Shown one piece after another: positions 25,024-35,500 of a stretch of 64,000 nucleotides of DNA (position 1 is its first letter; each line of letters begins with the position of its first letter). Origin of the DNA: Diploscapter coronatus (lineage: Eukaryota > Nematoda > Chromadorea > Rhabditida > Rhabditidae); contig OZ038422.1 of assembly GCA_964036155.1 (NCBI GenBank), positions 57,807,201 to 57,871,200 of the forward strand, read 5' to 3'. A program made the translations under genes and the position numbers. The notes beneath the pieces were generated by a model. The model ran no database searches, had not been told where the DNA came from, and saw only the letters and a list, made by a program, of their open reading frames with translations.

Positions 25024-25923
25024 TTAGAATTTCTGCTGAGCTTGAGGTTGAGTTTGTCCTTCAACTGTTGCAGCATCGTGCACCTAAAATATTCAAAAAT
25101 GTAGAAGAAACACCTATGATTTTCTACCTTAGCAGTGTGCTGACTGAGCCATCTATCGTGTGTCCATTCGCATGGCTCTCCTTTCACGAATACGCAGAAG
25201 ATGATGTTGGTGATGAACTAAAATTTTATAATTGATAATCACTGCTACATTTCTTTTAAACTATCGAGTTTTGGCATAAGCTCTTGTCCATCTAAGACAA
25301 TTCTTCGTGTTTTTGTCAAATATGAAAAAGATTGAAATCATTCAATAATAAATAATTGATCTTGGTCTAACGATTTTAATGCTCAAGTATTTGCATCTTG
25401 GCGTATTTTGACTTTTTTATTTGTGAGACAAAGAATAGGCTGAAACTTATGCTATGTCTAAATATACGAATTAACAATTTTTCTTAATTGTTGCTAAATA
25501 TCAGGGGTGTATAAAATAATTTGCACTAAAATGTGTTAAGGTTTTTTTTGAAATCGCCCGTACATCCATTTCGAAAAACTCCCTGTCGAATAAATGCAAA
25601 ATCATATTCTGTGTATGCCACAGAAAGAAATTAAAAATAGATGAACGGGTAATTTGAAAAAAAAAAAAACAAAAATTCTTAACGCAAATCATTTGTACAC
25701 TCCTGCTAATGACTAGAAATTTTAAAACCTACCAAAATAACGGCAGTAACGATGAAAACGATGTTCCATTCAGAGTACGAATTGTGAGTGACGACGACGT
25801 TGACGAGCACAGGCACAAGGATCATTGTGCCCGTGAGGAACATGGCGAACATTCCAGTCACGAAGTGAGAGTACTGTCTAGACAGCACTGGGCCTGCTTT
25901 GAAGAAGCCACCCGTCGCGAAGC
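25024..25923 (-). pseudogene. Truncated SLC17 transporter copy (last three exons only)
   Basis: Exons 25923-25733, 25217-25128 and 25083-25024 reproduce exons 13-15 of the complete gene at 43408-48846, with open frames, splice sites and stop codon all kept. They encode the last membrane helices (GFFKAGPVLSRQYSHFVTGM… to …FCVFVKGEPCEWTHDRWL) and the tail. No upstream exon exists: sequence homology to the intact gene ends inside an intron at 26086, where unit 2 begins. It is a by-product of the tandem duplication and cannot make a transporter, although a read-through transcript is possible. The preserved frame suggests the duplication is young. Confidence 0.88.
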
Positions 25924-26091
25924 CTAAATTCAGATCACTCAAATTGAAATAGGTGAAATTTTATGCAGATGATAAAGATTTTTTCTTTTTGAATCATTAG
26001 ATATTCCCAATCATAAATCGTCTTTGCATACAGAATTCCGTCTTTTACTAGTCGATCATCTGGATGCACCAATCGGCATATTTATAACAAC

Positions 26092-27301
26092 TTTCTCTCC
26101 CCTCTCCATTCTATGCACTATTTGCCCCAGGCAGCCTCACAGTTGCTGTACTCCGAAACAGGAAATCCCGTCGTGCCGGGTCGTCAATCGATATTTGGCG
26201 TGCCTTTGCACTGCGCCATGGCGCCATTTCTTCCATCTTCTGGCGCCACTTCACTGCTGGAGGCAGTTCGTCATTCATTTTCATCATGCATTAAATCGAT
26301 ATCGATTGCTTCAATTCTTTTTCTCTTCTTCACTTACATTGATTCGTTCGTTTCTTTGCATTACGATAATCTTGTTTCATCCACTCAATGCAAATCTTTC
26401 ATTTTTCTCCTATCCAGCATTTCTTTTCAACAATTTGCAACTCGATGAGAGACTGTATTTGTCTATACTGATAAGCTCTAATCTTTTTATCATGATCGCT
26501 TTTATTGTTTTGCACAAAATTTCTGCTGATTTTACATTTTTATCGTTTCTTTTATATGGAATCGGATTTGGCATTTTCGTTTCAGTACCTCGCAAAAAAG
26601 TCGTACAAAAACGGAGTGTAATCAGACAATTGGGCCTGCTCTTCTAGTCATTCAAGGAAAGGGACCTCCAGATGCTCAGGCTTATAGAATTTGATGATTC
26701 CATCGAACCCCTTCTGGGCAACGAACAGTGAGATTTATTTATTTTTACTATTTTCTTTTTTTAAATTAATTTATTTAGTTAGAATTATCGTAATTTTTTA
26801 CCTATCATGCATGCCACGACATTTAACTTGCTAGCGGTTAGCTAGAGGAGTGTAGTGTTGATGGCGCAGATACGCAGAGTGACGTTGAAAAACACAATAA
26901 TCAGTAACTTTTGATAATCCATTACTTAAATTTCTCTCTCCGTAATTAATGCTAGCGACTTGTAAACGTATTATCTAGAGAGGCGAAGACCGTTAGTGTG
27001 TAGACTCTGTGATGCATTGAGCTCTTCTTATAGCATTGAAACCAGTGAACGAAATTACATAAATTTAACTTCATTAGACATCTGAAATTTAGCGCTTTCT
27101 TCGTTCAATTTCGAGTACGAATATTTTTAAACAATTCATATCATTTCGTAAAAGAGCGAGTTCTTTCTTCGACTAAAATACATATTTTCCTGTCTATAAC
27201 TTTTACCGTAAACAAGGATGATTGATCTTTCTGTTTAATTTAACTTTCGAGGGTGATCGTAATTTTTTATCTGGTTTCTTCCTTGCTTTGTTTTTCATAT
27301 C
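26092..27301. repeat. Leader repeat R, copy 2 (start of duplicated unit 2)
   Basis: Direct copy of 11506-12719. It begins five bases (ACAAC) after the end of unit 1 homology at 26086, marking the duplication joint. The 207-codon ORF at 26024-26647 crosses the joint and is therefore an accident. Confidence 0.85.
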
Positions 27302-27654
27302 TAGAGTCCGCAAGTGATTTTTTCGAAATTACGAGTTCCTTTTTATAACCTACACCATTGAATCAAACTTATTCTAGAAAGAAGTGAACAATTTTTCTTG
27401 TTTCCAAATTTATGCTTCTATCAAGTTGGTATTGCGTACTTTTGAAAATAGCGACTCAAACAGGTTGTCGTCGGTCATTTTTAACATTTTTTTTGTTCTA
27501 AAATATGCAGGAGAATGCGAACTGCTATAAATTGCTAGATGCTTTGAAGGGGTCCCCCTTTAAGCGTAGGAAGTTCCAAAAAGTTCGAACTTTGCTTGAC
27601 GCGCAAATTTTAAACTGTTCCGGAATGTTTTCACAAGAAGTTGACTGTAAATGT

Positions 27655-27771
27655 CGAGCCAGGATCAGAGCTGTTGCGGAAGTTCCGTGAAACTTCCGGC
27701 CTCTCGTTTCTCTGCGTCTGCCACTTTTTCTCTGACTCTAGCCTATCGGAACTTCCGCAACAGCCCTGGCC
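27655..27771. repeat. Palindromic element
   Basis: CTGTTGCGGAAGTTCCG at about 27,670 pairs with CGGAACTTCCGCAACAG at about 27,748, with further pairing of the CCAGG-containing flanks; the loop is about 60 bp. Confidence 0.6.
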
Positions 27772-27929
27772 AGGATGCTCATTTAAATATCTGTAAAAGA
27801 ACCTACAACGAAATTGTCTAATTAGCGATTTAATTAACGAGGAACCAAAAATGGAGCCGATTTTTTGCTTCACAAAGTAGGCGGAGCTTGCGGGTTCTAA
27901 ACTAGTGCATTCATATTGACCATTGTAAC

Positions 27930-28531
27930 TCAGCGTTCAGACAGCGTGTATCCATGCGGATACGCAATCCGCTGCAAATTTCTGCGAGTCAATGTGGACC
28001 AATGCGGATCGTTGTGGACGCATGTGGATCTGCAAAAAAAAAGTGCGGACGTCCACATGGATACGCTAAGAAATGATTTGACCGTCGCAGTGCCTTTCGC
28101 GAAAGGGGACCCGCGAAACACATCGCATCCCTATGCGTTGCGGCCTTCATTGTGAGGAGCATTTTTCACACAAAATTCCCATTTTCTGCCGAAATTTCAC
28201 TTATTACCCATTAATTAACGATCATTTTAAAAGTTCTGTCGAAGAAAATCATTTTAAAAATTTCAATTTCAATAAATCGTCTAGAAATCGCTAAAACGAG
28301 ATAAAAGAGCAAATTCCCACTTAACAATCGATAATATAATCAGAATTAGCACTAATTATCATTAATTGTCGTTAATTAATGGATAATTAGTGAAATTTCG
28401 ACAGAAAATCGAAAAGTAATACTCAGCGCTCAAGCAGCGTATCCGCATGGACCCATGTGGACGTCCGCACTTTTTTGCAGATCCACATGCGTCCACAACG
28501 ATCCGCATTGGTCCACATTGACCCGCAGTCT
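27930..28531. repeat. Foldback element, GC-rich repeat family E
   Basis: 27,988-28,065 and 28,437-28,531 are inverted copies (TCAATGTGGACCAATGCGGA and following, including GTGGACGCATGTGGATCTGC). Inner inverted copies lie at about 28,183-28,225 and 28,370-28,412 (CGAAATTTCACT / AGTGAAATTTCG). The left arm carries an extra block at 28,073-28,167 that recurs inverted at 31,030-31,120. The terminal motif CAGCGCTCAAGCAGCGTATC occurs at about 28,424 and, inverted, near 31,012-31,033. Confidence 0.65.
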
Positions 28532-28677
28532 TTGCAATCATCGATTTTTGGATTTCTTAATTCGAATGTTCATTTTTTTTTTGGAAATTTCCGCTAATCT
28601 CTCGCCAGTTTCTCACCCTAATCGAAGTATTTCAATATTTCATGCATTCTAAGCGGTAAAATACGCTCGGATTGCAG

Positions 28678-30595
28678 TGAGGCCGATCCTGATGATCATC
28701 ATTCAGGTATTCTCATGCAAATTTTATGCCTATTTCGTGATCATCTATGATAATTCATAGTTTCTTCCTTTCTTGATAATGCTATTCGGAGAATTTCTGA
28801 CCGTGAAATTCATGCAAATATTACGCGCATTACGCGCTGTAATAGACTCGATTAATCTATCATTAGTTCTCGTTGAAAATTTTCAAAATTCATTTTTAGA
28901 TATCGACGTCAAAAGCCTTGATGAAAAATCCTTGATTGTTCTATCGAACATCATCATTGATCGCTTATCAAATCGAGGTACGAGTTTTGATTCATTATAC
29001 TGATTTTTTAATCATTTTGGGAACCGAAAGGGCATTGTTGGTGCTTGACGATGGGAACCGGTTTGGAAGTTGCTGCATAGTTCCTCACAGCTCTCCCATG
29101 TGGTTAGTTTGTGCCACATCTGCAGTAGGATGAATTGGTAGGATCTGTATTCATTCGTAAAATGAAGCATTCAAATTTATTCTTATTCGCGATTTTTATT
29201 TATTGTTTTCTAATTCATGAATGATTTCTGATTTTGAACATCACATGAATTATTAGTCTATTCAATGATCACGGTGACAAGCGAGCCGAAGTAAACTTTT
29301 TTAACGTCCAATTCCAACTGAACCAATTCTTGGAACGCTATGAGGACGAGATCCTCTGTGTTCACGACTCGCCCCAAGGAAACGGTAGGCCATGTTTTAT
29401 TCCTTTTTCGAATGAAAAAAAACTATTTTTTTGCATAATATTTTTTCGGAAAACTTATCACAAGGTAAGGTTTAAAAAGTTATCGGTTTTCAAGGGAATC
29501 ACTTTGAAAATTTTTCTCTTAAAATTGCCTGTTGATTAGTTCATGAACATTTCAATTATCGTTGCCATGTTTCAGGAGTTTTACACGGCTCAGGTTGTGG
29601 ATGAGAGCGCTATCAAGGCACTTGGCCCGCTGTCAACGCCAATTCACACGTGCTCTTCGGACGAAGCGGACATCGCCCCTGCAGCTCTCTCCAAGGGACT
29701 ACCTAATTCCATTGCGATGACGGATGTAATCTCCAAAATCACACAGAACGTTCTTCACACGGTATGTATAAATCGAATATTTGAACATTGATCAGATTGA
29801 CAAGATAATTCAGTCATTAGGAAATTTTCTTTTAATTTTTCAATTCTTTTGTAGAAATGTGAAAAATTTAACGATTTGGATAACATACAAAATTGACACG
29901 TTTTTTTTTTTTTAGGTATTGAGGCCATATCAAGACAGTCCGCTCCTGACCGCATCGACCACCAATAACAAATATATTCCTCTTCATTCATGACTTCTTC
30001 CAATCGATCACGGGTATTCTCAAAAGTATGAAGTGAGAATATTTTTTTTTTGTTTCAGAAGTCATAACGACAGCGACTCATTTGGAAGAGAACATCCCCG
30101 ATCCCGCTGATCAGGGTAAGCACCGACGTCTCATCGTCGACTCGGTTCGAAGACAGACATCAAACTTTCTGTGAGTTAAACTTTTTCAAATGAACTATGA
30201 AAATTAGTTTATGATCATAGATGAGCCATGAATACCAAATTCGCTGGACACAATTGTAGAAACTAGCAAATTAAAATGCAGCATAAGCTATCTCTCTGCC
30301 AGATTAAATGTTTTCTCCGGAATTTCGATTCTAAGTTTGCCATGAATATTCTTGCTACTTTTAATACACCAAAGATAGACAACGAAAATATCATGTGTAA
30401 AATATTTGGCCTTTCAGGGATCATCTTCGCCAGGACTATTTCCGACTCCATTCAAAGGAAGAGACAGCGGGAATGATCAATGCAATCAAGGAGCGATACA
30501 AGCAGGAAATGGAGGGCAGACAGATCGATGGATCTGCTGATTATGGCGAGGAAAAATCACCTACTTATGATGATGATTCGCCTTTTGAGATTTGA
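28678..30595 (+). CDS. 3' part of unknown gene (gene X, 3' exons); middle splicing uncertain
   Basis: Likely exons: 28678-28706, 28900-28977, possible micro-exon 29081-29102, 29257-29384, 29576-29761, 29916-29990 region, 30059-30170 and 30418-30595 (stop TGA). The first four join in phase and read SEADPDDHHS, then DIDVKSLDEKSLIVLSNIII, then DHGDKRAEVNFFNVQFQLNQ. The last two also join in phase and end in an acidic C-terminus (SPTYDDDSPFEI) after a charged helix (INAIKERYKQEMEG). Between 29384 and 30059 I could not find a splice pattern that keeps one frame: the exon at 29576 is open only in phase 0, while its neighbour leaves in phase 1, and the exon at 29916 meets a stop at 29991-29993. The gene may therefore be broken, or I have missed a junction. 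There is no signal peptide or known motif. The region lies between inverted copies of repeat family E. Confidence 0.45.
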
Positions 30596-30879
30596 TTAGT
30601 TGATTGCTCTCTATCAAGTTTTTTTTTCCTAAAGTTCCAGACTCGTCTTTCACAGCTCCTTCGCTTTGCATTTTAGCCATGAATTTCAACCTACCTAGTC
30701 TAGGATATTGTTTTAGATGTTGAAAAGATCTATCAAATTTGTGTTCTAGCTGTTTTATTTTTATTTTTCTAGTCAGGGTTGATCATTAGGGTTACTGTTT
30801 TCTACTGAAAATTGTTGTTACTTGAAATTTGATCGTATTGATGTTTTATCTTGAAAGATAAATAAAGAAATTTATCGAA

Positions 30880-31125
30880 GAAAAAGTGGATCGATGTGAG
30901 CGAATGTGAATGCGAATTGCGGACGCATGTGAGTGCGAATTGCGGGTCCATATGGGGTAATAGGCGGATCCGCAATTCAGTTTCAACTGTGGGTTCACAT
31001 GGGTCCATGCGGATACGCTGCTTGAGCGCTGAGTAGATGAAAATGTTCCTCGCAATGGAAGCCGCAACGCATGGGGACGTGATGCGTTTCGCGAAAGGCG
31101 CTGCGATGGTCAAATCATTTACAAT
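30880..31125 (-). repeat. Repeat family E, inverted copy
   Basis: Read on the minus strand it runs AAATGATTTGACCATCGCAG, a block matching 28,073-28,167, and then the terminal motif shared with about 28,424-28,450. Together with the copy at 28,073-28,531 it flanks the gene X exons as an inverted pair. Confidence 0.6.
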
Positions 31126-31285
31126 TTACAATGGACAATAAAATAATTGAGCTGCGCACGTAGATACTTTTGATAATTTTTGATTTCTTGTGATTTTTTT
31201 TCTAATCCTGAACTCGAAAATCAGTCTAGCGCGAATTTTGCTAAAGTTAGATTCTGCCCATAAACTACTCATATATCTTTCTTAC

Positions 31286-31372
31286 CAGTCCTAGGGAGGA
31301 CGATCGTCAGAAAACCCTTGCGACCTATCTCCGCATATTTTCTTCGCCTGACGAAAGTGCTCCTTAGGTCTG
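31286..31372. other. Hairpin upstream of CLC copy 2
   Basis: Duplicate of the hairpin at 13036-13122, with at least one substitution in the left arm (ACGTTCGTCAG to ACGATCGTCAG). Confidence 0.35.
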
Positions 31373-32554
31373 TTTCTTACTCTATTTTAATCAAATCGGT
31401 ACCCAGGGAAAATCCGTATGGTATCTTTTCTTCTCTCTCTTCGAACACTATTTTTGCAAGGAGAGAACAGAGCCTGTATTTTTGACAGAAACTTGAAGGA
31501 GTCGAAAACCCGAGTTACTGTTTGCGTCTGTCTGCTAGCAACAAGCAGACGTTTTAGCCATTTTGTCAAAGATGATATCAATCTGAAGCTATAGCTCTGC
31601 ATTACGTGCCTTCCTCGAGGAAGTTTCTTTTTCTCTCTTCATATCACACGCTATCTAGTCTAGCGAAATAGAACGGTTATGGATAGTATGAAAACAAAGA
31701 TACCATACGATTTTTCTGGGTACCGATGTGATTGAAAAACGGGGTAATTCCTCTGAAATTTGTTATTTTTTCATCGTTGGCAATCGGAAATTAAAAAAAA
31801 AATCATCATGAACTAAAATAGTGCTTTTGAACTCAGTTATTAATTCTGCGAACAGTGTAAATGAATAACTACTTCCAAATCACGAGATTCAAGAAGATAA
31901 GATCAGTCACTTTATCTATTCAAGAACTAAATTATGCAACGATATTTTGATGATCGTGATATTGCTCTAAACTAATGCGATATTAAGGAAGTGAATGGCA
32001 GATATTGTAGGAATAGCCCAATAGAAAAAAATTAATAGTTTATAAGTTAAAACTAAAAACGTTCATCATCGTACAAAAATGAATTGTCGCAAGTTATCTT
32101 ACGAAATTTGATTTAAGTTCGATTGTTAAGATATCAAAGCATATCTTGGATCAAAGTTCACAAACACAATTTTTTTTTATCATCAAGAAGTCAGTAGACG
32201 TAAATTTTTAAACCATCTTAATCTACTAGAATAAACAAATTATGCGCGGTCATCATGCACCCATGTTCTTACTGCCTCTCTCAATTTCATTCCCTATCAT
32301 CTCAGGTTCAGTGATAGACCTTTTCTTTTTCGCCTTCTCAAGCACCGCCCCTTCCTCTTCTCATTACCGACTGTCGAACTTTCGCTTCCAAGTCATTGAC
32401 GCCTATCAAATTTCAATTCTATTCTTATCTCTTTATCACCCAGATTGCTATCATTGACTATTTTCTGCTTGTCTAAATATTATTCCTATCCGTAAAGAAT
32501 CAATACTGCTCGTAGCGTTGAGTGGATTACGATACTTTCCTTGCTTGTGTTCGG

Positions 32555-35500
32555 ATGTCGTCGGAGCGAATTGACGATTTAGAAAAGTCCGACTGCGGAC
32601 TTCAACTGAAGTAAGTCGATACTTAATGAAGGGTAATGAGATAGAATAATGGGTTCATTTCGTGCAGAGTTTATATACTGATACGAGAGGTGATAATTGA
32701 GTAATGAAGATAGAAATGGAGAGGTGAATGGAAGAAAACAGCCACTGCCTGCAAATACCTTCCGTTTCCTGTGTTGTCTTTGATCCCATGCACTCATATT
32801 TCAACTCTGACATTCTTACGTCATCAGACCATCGATGTGTCATGAACCTCTCGATTTTTTTCTCAATATATTCTCGCGAATTCATGTCTTTCCCATTTTT
32901 GCTCAGGTCTCTTAATTTTCTTCTCCTTGCATTCATTGGCTAAAAATTCCTCAGGCGAACGTTCTTGCATAATTTCATCGATAGCCATTCAAAATGTGGC
33001 TATTGTAGGTCCAATCATATCGTTCTGTATAATGACTCATTTCCCTTCAGTCTACCAGACCGAAGGCCTTCAGCGAGCTCAGAGGCCCGCAGAAATGTGG
33101 ACTTCGCCTCGACGGCCAACGTGAATGGCTCTGCAACTCTGGTTGATTTCGAAGATGCAAACGGACAAGCAGATAGGGCTGAGGATGGGGTAAGCGGAAA
33201 AACAGATCCGATAAAAGATAAAAGGGGAGGGACGTTACAACGTGAATGCATATAATATACAACATCGGAATCTGAATGAATGAATGACTGAATGACTAAA
33301 TGACTGAATAACTGGATGATTGTGAATTGGTTTGTAGAACGATAGCGAAGAAACGACATCTTTTCTGATGGACGAAGTTCCTTCTGGCAGGCCTATTAGA
33401 AAGGAGTCCAAAGCTCAGTTTGCACAACGTGAGTTGTATTTATCTTTTTTGACAAAGTCGATATTTATTGTTCGTTTCGATTGATGAAGAAGCTATAATT
33501 TATATTAATTTACTTTCTAAATTTTCATATTCGGTGCTTTGTCGTGTGCTAGAGATGATATCTGAGCTTGAACTCTAACACCCCATTTTTCTAAAACGAA
33601 CTCATCTCGCATTAGAGTGGACAAGACCACTCATTTTTGTGAATTTATAATTGATGAATATCAATTTTATGGTTTAAGCAAGTTCATGTTTTCTGAACTC
33701 TGACACTGATGCTGCACAACTTTTCGCTATCTCATTTGATTTTTCTTCGATCGAATTCATTATTGACAATCTAAAATAGCCTTAGTTTGATTTCCTGATG
33801 AAGATCGGCATCACTCCGGTGGTTAATGATAGGATCCGTTTCTAAGTTCCATAATCTATGAAACACCATGAGTTTTGCAATTCATTTCTCTTGCGTTGCT
33901 GCGCACTTCTAAATATGGCTACTAACCACTCTTCTGTCTTGTGATAGTCCTAGCTTTGCATTGATTTATTATCATTCATCAGAGATTCAGCTACCAATTT
34001 CCATGTTCCCCAATTCTTCCTCTGCCTTTTTCTCTCGACCAAGTAAAAGTGCCGTTATGCTTTTGCTTATGCTCCTTCGTTTTTCACTGATTCATCTCCT
34101 TCAGCTTATACTTTTCAAAATTCTAAGTCTTCCTCTTTTCGTCCTTTTCGATGATCAATTCCTTGTCTTTCATTATTCATGCCCGAACATAGACATTCTC
34201 TGTCTGTTGTGCCGGAGAAGCAGTGTCAGAGTAGTTCTCATTCTGAGGGCGAGCATGATGGGCATATCAAGTGGAGCCTCATTGCAGGTCATGCCAGGAA
34301 CTTGCTGCATTTCTTCGTGGAGGACTGGTTTCTATCCGCGATGCTCGGCATCCTCACTGCCATATTCTCCATCTGCATTGATGTCATGATCGAGTATTTG
34401 AATCATTGTGAGTTTCTTTTAAACTTAATCTAAACAATGAGGAAACACATGGTGATCAAAAGTTTAGATCGCTTAGATTTTTTCGAGTACTTAGAATTAG
34501 GGTAGAAGTATCAATTCACAAAGATTTACATTAATAATCTTTATCGAAAATAGAAATATTCAATGAAATCTTTACTTTTCCTCAAATGATTTGGAACTCA
34601 ACAGAGCATTCACATGATTTTCATTTTGAATCCCGAGAAATTGTGTGAACGAGATCTCTGTGCATTCTCTTCATTGTTTTCTCGAATTGCTGACCTCCAA
34701 ATGGTTGTTTGAATGCCTTACGTATGAATGAGTCGTTCTTTCTTACCTTGCCTTGTAAGGGATGGTCGAATCAGACCTTATCCCCCAAACGAACCAAGCT
34801 GAATCAAATGTCAAATTGCGTATCTAATCACTGATATTTCACTCCTTCCAGGCAGCGGAAATAACATTACAAATCGATACGAAAACCGGGTTGATTGTCA
34901 AAGCGACCGACATTTTTTCCCGAATCTTTTTCTTTCTCGTGGTCAAAGTTTCGACAAATTCAGTACATCTTTACGAAACCTCGGGCAGATGTGTTTCTAT
35001 GTTGGCTTCAAAAGATTTTAGACCAGATACCAATGCAAAAAGTACAATTTGTTTATGCAAAACACGCGCGAAAATGAGCAAAAACTACGATGAGAAACCG
35101 AAATTTAGAATTCGACTTGCATGAAAAAGTGATGAAAACATCGAAATCAGTGTTTTAGAATTAGAAGAAAGATTTCTGATGATTGAAAAATCCGTCTAGA
35201 CCGAAATAAAATTATAATTTTTGGGAAGGTCACCGTTTCCTTCTCGTGAAAATTCTATCTTCCATTTCAGATTTCAGTCTATATTATAAAAGTTTTCTTA
35301 ATATGGAATGCACGAGTTTATGATCTTTCCAAAATTCGCAGGAATAACGTTAAATAACAACAAAGTGGTATTTTCAGATCGAATGGCCTTGTACGAATAT
35401 GCGAAACAACACACAGACTATATGGCATTCGGCACATGGCTCGGCTATGTCACAATTCTCACGGGTCTCGCTAGCTTTATCTGCTTTGCTTTCGGAAGAC

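Larger units (their letters stand above)
27302..31148. mobile_element. 3.85-kb segment present only in unit 2
   Basis: In unit 1 the two flanking homologies (ending at 12719 and starting at 12900) are 180 bp apart, but here they are 3.85 kb apart. The segment holds a hairpin (27655-27771), a foldback element (about 27,930-28,531), exons of an unknown gene (28,678-30,595) and an inverted copy of the foldback repeat (about 30,880-31,125). It is either a composite insertion into unit 2 or ancestral DNA deleted from unit 1. Confidence 0.5.
30596..32554. other. Upstream region of CLC copy 2
   Basis: 30,880-31,125 is a minus-oriented copy of repeat family E. From 31,149 the sequence matches the CLC-1 upstream region, including the hairpin (31286-31372). 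No exon is supported. Confidence 0.5.

Noticed and set aside
25709..25927. Plus-strand ORF opposite the SLC17 fragment (also 43978-44304)
   Set aside because: Antisense reading of the transporter exon, whose membrane-helix sequence is clearly the coding strand.
27505..27690. 61-codon ORF in the unit 2-specific block
   Set aside because: Short, with no partner exon, and it ends in the palindromic element.
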